This document shows, one piece after another, positions 61,220 to 64,000 of a stretch of 64,000 bases of DNA (the stretch's first letter is position 1; every line of letters begins with the position of its first letter). The notes below the pieces were generated by a model. The model saw only the letters and a list, made by a program, of their open reading frames with translations. It was not told the DNA's origin and did not search any database. The translations under genes and the position numbers were made by a program. The DNA is from Erigeron canadensis (lineage: Eukaryota; Streptophyta; Magnoliopsida; Asterales; Asteraceae). Where the stretch lies: the NCBI RefSeq assembly GCF_010389155.1, contig NC_057767.1, forward strand, positions 38,787,688 to 38,851,687. The letters run 5' to 3'.

Positions 61220-61457
61220 GAGTTAATTGCAAAGTTGGTCCTTGTGGTTTACACACTTTAGCAATGGGGGTCCCTTTTTAAGTATTGTTGCAATGGGGTT
61301 CCTGTTTTGAGAATTTGTTGCAAGATTGGTCCCTTTCTAACAAAACAGTTAGCGAATGTCCTCAAGCCTTAACAGAAGGGACCATCATTGCTAGTAAACT
61401 CAGAAAGGACCCCCATTGCTTAAATGAAAAAACCATAGGGTCAATTTTCCAATTAAC
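61220..61457. mobile_element. MITE, copy 1 of an inverted pair
   Basis: 238 bp. It begins GAGTTAATTGCAAAGTTGGTCC and ends, inverted, GTTAATTGGAAAATTG. The inside alternates CAATGGGGGTCC-type phrases. A second copy in the opposite orientation is at 62458-62694. Confidence 0.75.
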
Positions 61458-62126
61458 AACTTGATATCTTTTTTGATTTAACTCAAGAGATTGCAACATA
61501 CAATTGTCAGTGTGTCAGATCCTTAATTAGTACTTATGTATACTCAAAATTTTAATAATGGAGATGTACCTTGTATAATCTTTTTTACTTTGATAAAATA
61601 ATTGATATATAAACTTTTATTATTATTTATAGTTACGAAATTAGAGGTTGTATGTTTGAAATTTTATGCTACCAAAAAGTAAACCTGTTCAAAAACCATA
61701 TATGGTTTTTTAGTTCCGTGCGTAAGATGTTAAACATTTATGTAGTTGGTGGATTAATAAATATATATTAATAAATGTATAGTTTATTTTAATATAGATC
61801 ATAACAGACTTTTTAATATGTTTTTTTATATATCGAGTAATACAGTTTGTTATTTTAAACGTGAATATAAATTATTATGTGAATTTGATTATCATCAACA
61901 ATTGAAGGATTTACAAATTTTAGAATATTTTTGTAGAAATATGTTTTTAATAGTTTAATTATCAATAATCATAAAAAGCTATAGTATATTAATAGTTATA
62001 TTTAAATTAAGTATTGATTAATTTTTAATGTTTTATAGAAAAGTTAAAAAGTATAATTATGGATCTGGCGCACTGACAATTGTATATTGCAATCCCTTGA
62101 ATTAAATTGTCACGTTTTTTTTGTGT
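61458..62126. other. AT-rich intergenic DNA
   Basis: No gene or element end seen between the two MITE copies and the foldback structure. Confidence 0.5.
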
Positions 62127-62390
62127 GAAAATAAATAAAAATAAAAGTGTGTAAAAATTTCTCCACACTAGTGTGTAGAAATAAAAGTTCACACTTTTTA
62201 GTGTGAGTATAATTATTTTGTAACACCTCATTTGTCCACGGTAACTTTTTAGTTATCGTTGACAAATTAGGTATTACAAAATAAATATGAAAGTTCAGCC
62301 TAAAAAATGTGAACTTTTAATTGTACACACTTTTTAGTGTAGAGAAATTTCTATACACTTTTATTATTTGTATAATTTTATACACAAAAA
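62127..62390. repeat. Foldback structure with GTGTGTAAA arms
   Basis: Arms such as AAAAGTTCACACTTTTTAG (left) and AATGTGAACTTTTAATTG (right) pair imperfectly. The centre is a stem around CACCTCATTTGTC and GACAAATTAGGT. Similar phrases occur at 14.5-14.8 kb. Probably a MITE of CACTA type, but the ends are not sharp. Confidence 0.6.
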
Positions 62391-62457
62391 AGCGTGACAA
62401 AATTATTAACTTGTTCTCACTCATTAAAAGTGTGAACAAATGCAATATTATTTGTTT

Positions 62458-62694
62458 GTTAATTGCAAAATTGGTCCCTATGGTTTTCCATTTTAGCAAT
62501 GGGGGTCCTTCTTGAGTTTACTAGCAATAATGGTCCCTTTTGTTAAGACTTGACGATACCCACTAACGGTCTTGTTAAAAAGGGACCAATCTTGCAAAAA
62601 ATCTCAAAATAAGGACCCCCGTTGCAACGATACTTAAAAAGGGACCCCATTGCTAAAGTATGTATACCACATAGACCAATTTTGCAAATAACTC
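62458..62694. mobile_element. MITE, copy 2 of an inverted pair
   Basis: 237 bp, the reverse complement of the 61220 element over its length: the right side read inverted gives GAGTTATTTGCAAAATTGG and then the same TTTAGCAATGGGG. Together the copies form a 1.5-kb inverted repeat around the foldback. Confidence 0.75.
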
Positions 62695-62785
62695 TAAAAA
62701 TTTTACCTCATATATATGGCAAAATAGTTACTATTTAACAACAATTTCAACTTATTAACTCATCCCCAATAGCAAACTAACAACA

Positions 62786-63167
62786 ATGTCTCAAATCAAA
62801 ACCATTATGAAAACAAACACCATTCGTACATGCCCACATCAGTCACCATTTTGGTCAAAAAGTTTCATTCTGGACAGGCTCATTGATGTCTACGGGAAAA
62901 TTGGTTTTCTCAGTGATGCATACAAGATGTTCGATGAAATGCCTGGGAGAAATATATTTTCTTGGAATGTTGTTTTGCCTATGTTAACAAATACGGTTCT
63001 TTCAGATGAAGCAAAACGGGTGTTTACGTCTATGTCTGATCAATGCTCATGGAACTTGATGGTATCGGGTTTTGCTTAATGTGATCAGTTTGATGAGTCA
63101 ATTGAGTTTATAGTACGTATGCATGGGGAAGATTTTTTGCTTAATACTTACTCGTATGGGAGTGCGC
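62786..63167 (+). pseudogene. PPR protein relic, PLS type, truncated
   Basis: Pentatricopeptide-repeat fragment resembling organellar RNA-editing factors of the Arabidopsis SLO2 kind. Repeats are readable: DRLIDVYGKIGFLSDAYKMF, then EMPGRNIFSWNVVL, then CSWNLMVSGFA. A TAA stop at 63077-63079 stands where relatives have Gln. The frame goes on (CDQFDESIEF, NTYSYGSAL) until an LTR begins at 63168. No further repeats or E/DYW domain are in the window. It could continue beyond the inserted element, but the stop makes this copy non-functional. Confidence 0.8.
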
Positions 63168-64000
63168 TGTAACACCCTGCTTTATAAAAATATGGATTTC
63201 AAAAAAAAATTCAACTTTGAATATAACACCATTTATAAAATGCGGAAGCAAATTTTAAAAATCCCAATTGATTCCTAACGAAACCAATAAAACATAATGA
63301 ATGTTTTAAAAAGGTGTTACCAACCAGTATCATCACAATAATGTAAATGAAATCCACAATCAACCTCAATAAAGACAGTCAATTTAATAAAAGCCAAAAG
63401 GGCTAAAGAAATAAGTCTACTTAAATAGTGCAACTATGGGTAACTAAAGCCAAGTTCCAAAGCTCCATTAATAGCTACCCATCTCACATGCAAGCTACCA
63501 GCCACTGATCAATGCCTACCTTGAGGGCACAACACATTTTCACAAAACAAGTGTCAGCTATTAAAGCTGAGTAAGATAACATGTTAGTATAAATAAAAGG
63601 ATTGCCAATTAAAACACTTTAATAAATCAACTCATGCATATATAAAGGCACAAACAACAAAACAACATAAAGTGCATAATAAGGATTATCAAATCCTATA
63701 ATATGCCTAGCAATCCTCCATAGCCACCAATATCTACATAACTACATAAGCTGCATAAATCACCAAAAGGTTATGCCATAATAAACTACATAAAAAGGTT
63801 GTGTGAGGCGGCTAAATAGCCAAATACGGATCCCCACACCCGACTTGATGAATAGACCTTACGGTGGTCCATCTATGTCGTTATGGATAGGCATAACCAA
63901 ATCCATGAGTATTCCATTAACACCAGGTGGTCAACCACGACACCCGAAATACTCTAAACACCAGGTTGTATTTACAAGAGAACATGATCAGGGTTCCAAG
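63168..64000. mobile_element. LTR retroelement, left edge only
   Basis: It starts TGTAACACCCTGC directly where the PPR similarity ends. The start resembles that of the solo LTR at 48066 (TGTAACACCCC). The rest of the window is non-coding and in the style of the same class of LTR. The right end and target duplication are outside the window. Confidence 0.6.

Noticed and set aside
63168..64000. Coding region at the right window edge
   Set aside because: The sequence after the PPR relic is LTR-like and non-coding.

Overview
The window is nuclear DNA of a flowering plant. It is very AT-rich, its genes are split by GT-AG introns, and it is crowded with plant transposons: Helitrons, hAT, PIF/Harbinger and Mutator-like elements, copia and gypsy-like LTR elements, and MITEs. 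The style of the repeats and of the copia polyprotein suggests a daisy-family (Asteraceae) genome; this is an impression from memory and was not tested by any search.

Layout. 1-7 kb is gene-free and holds two adjoining Helitron-like elements. 7.1-11.4 kb carries one intact housekeeping gene on the minus strand, EBP1 (PA2G4-like growth and ribosome-biogenesis factor); nine coding exons can be placed to the base and give 394 residues. 11.5-16.2 kb is repeat-rich. 16.2-18.65 kb is a broken cytosolic aspartyl-tRNA synthetase copy, split by a 1019-bp Mutator-like element with a perfect 10-bp target duplication. 19-60.7 kb is a cluster of wall-associated receptor-kinase-like (WAKL) genes. WAKL-a and WAKL-b (minus strand) and WAKL-d (plus strand) have complete reading frames after splicing. 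WAKL-c and WAKL-e (plus strand) are dead: WAKL-c by a PIF/Harbinger insertion, a frameshift and truncation, WAKL-e by a 10.4-kb copia insertion, a 196-bp hAT MITE and frameshifts. Two small kinase relics lie between them. 62.8-63.2 kb is a PPR-protein relic cut off by a new LTR element that runs out of the window.

The intact WAKL genes share one plan: signal peptide, cysteine-rich galacturonan-binding domain and first EGF module in exon 1, a calcium-binding-type EGF module in exon 2, and transmembrane helix plus RD-type Ser/Thr kinase in exon 3, always with phase-1 introns. By family knowledge they are plasma-membrane receptors for cell-wall pectin fragments. The cluster shows birth and death of receptor genes driven by local duplication and transposons: most breaks can be assigned to a particular element with its target-site duplication, and a promoter block is recognisably conserved between copies.

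No RNA genes, CRISPR arrays or prokaryotic features were seen. The most unusual structures are the Mutator-like element, whose ends carry six 19-bp palindromes at exact 40-bp spacing and whose interior holds an acquired gene tail; the matched 855-bp Helitron copies with an RPA-like OB-fold relic; and four W-box cores at exact 10-bp spacing between WAKL-a and WAKL-b.
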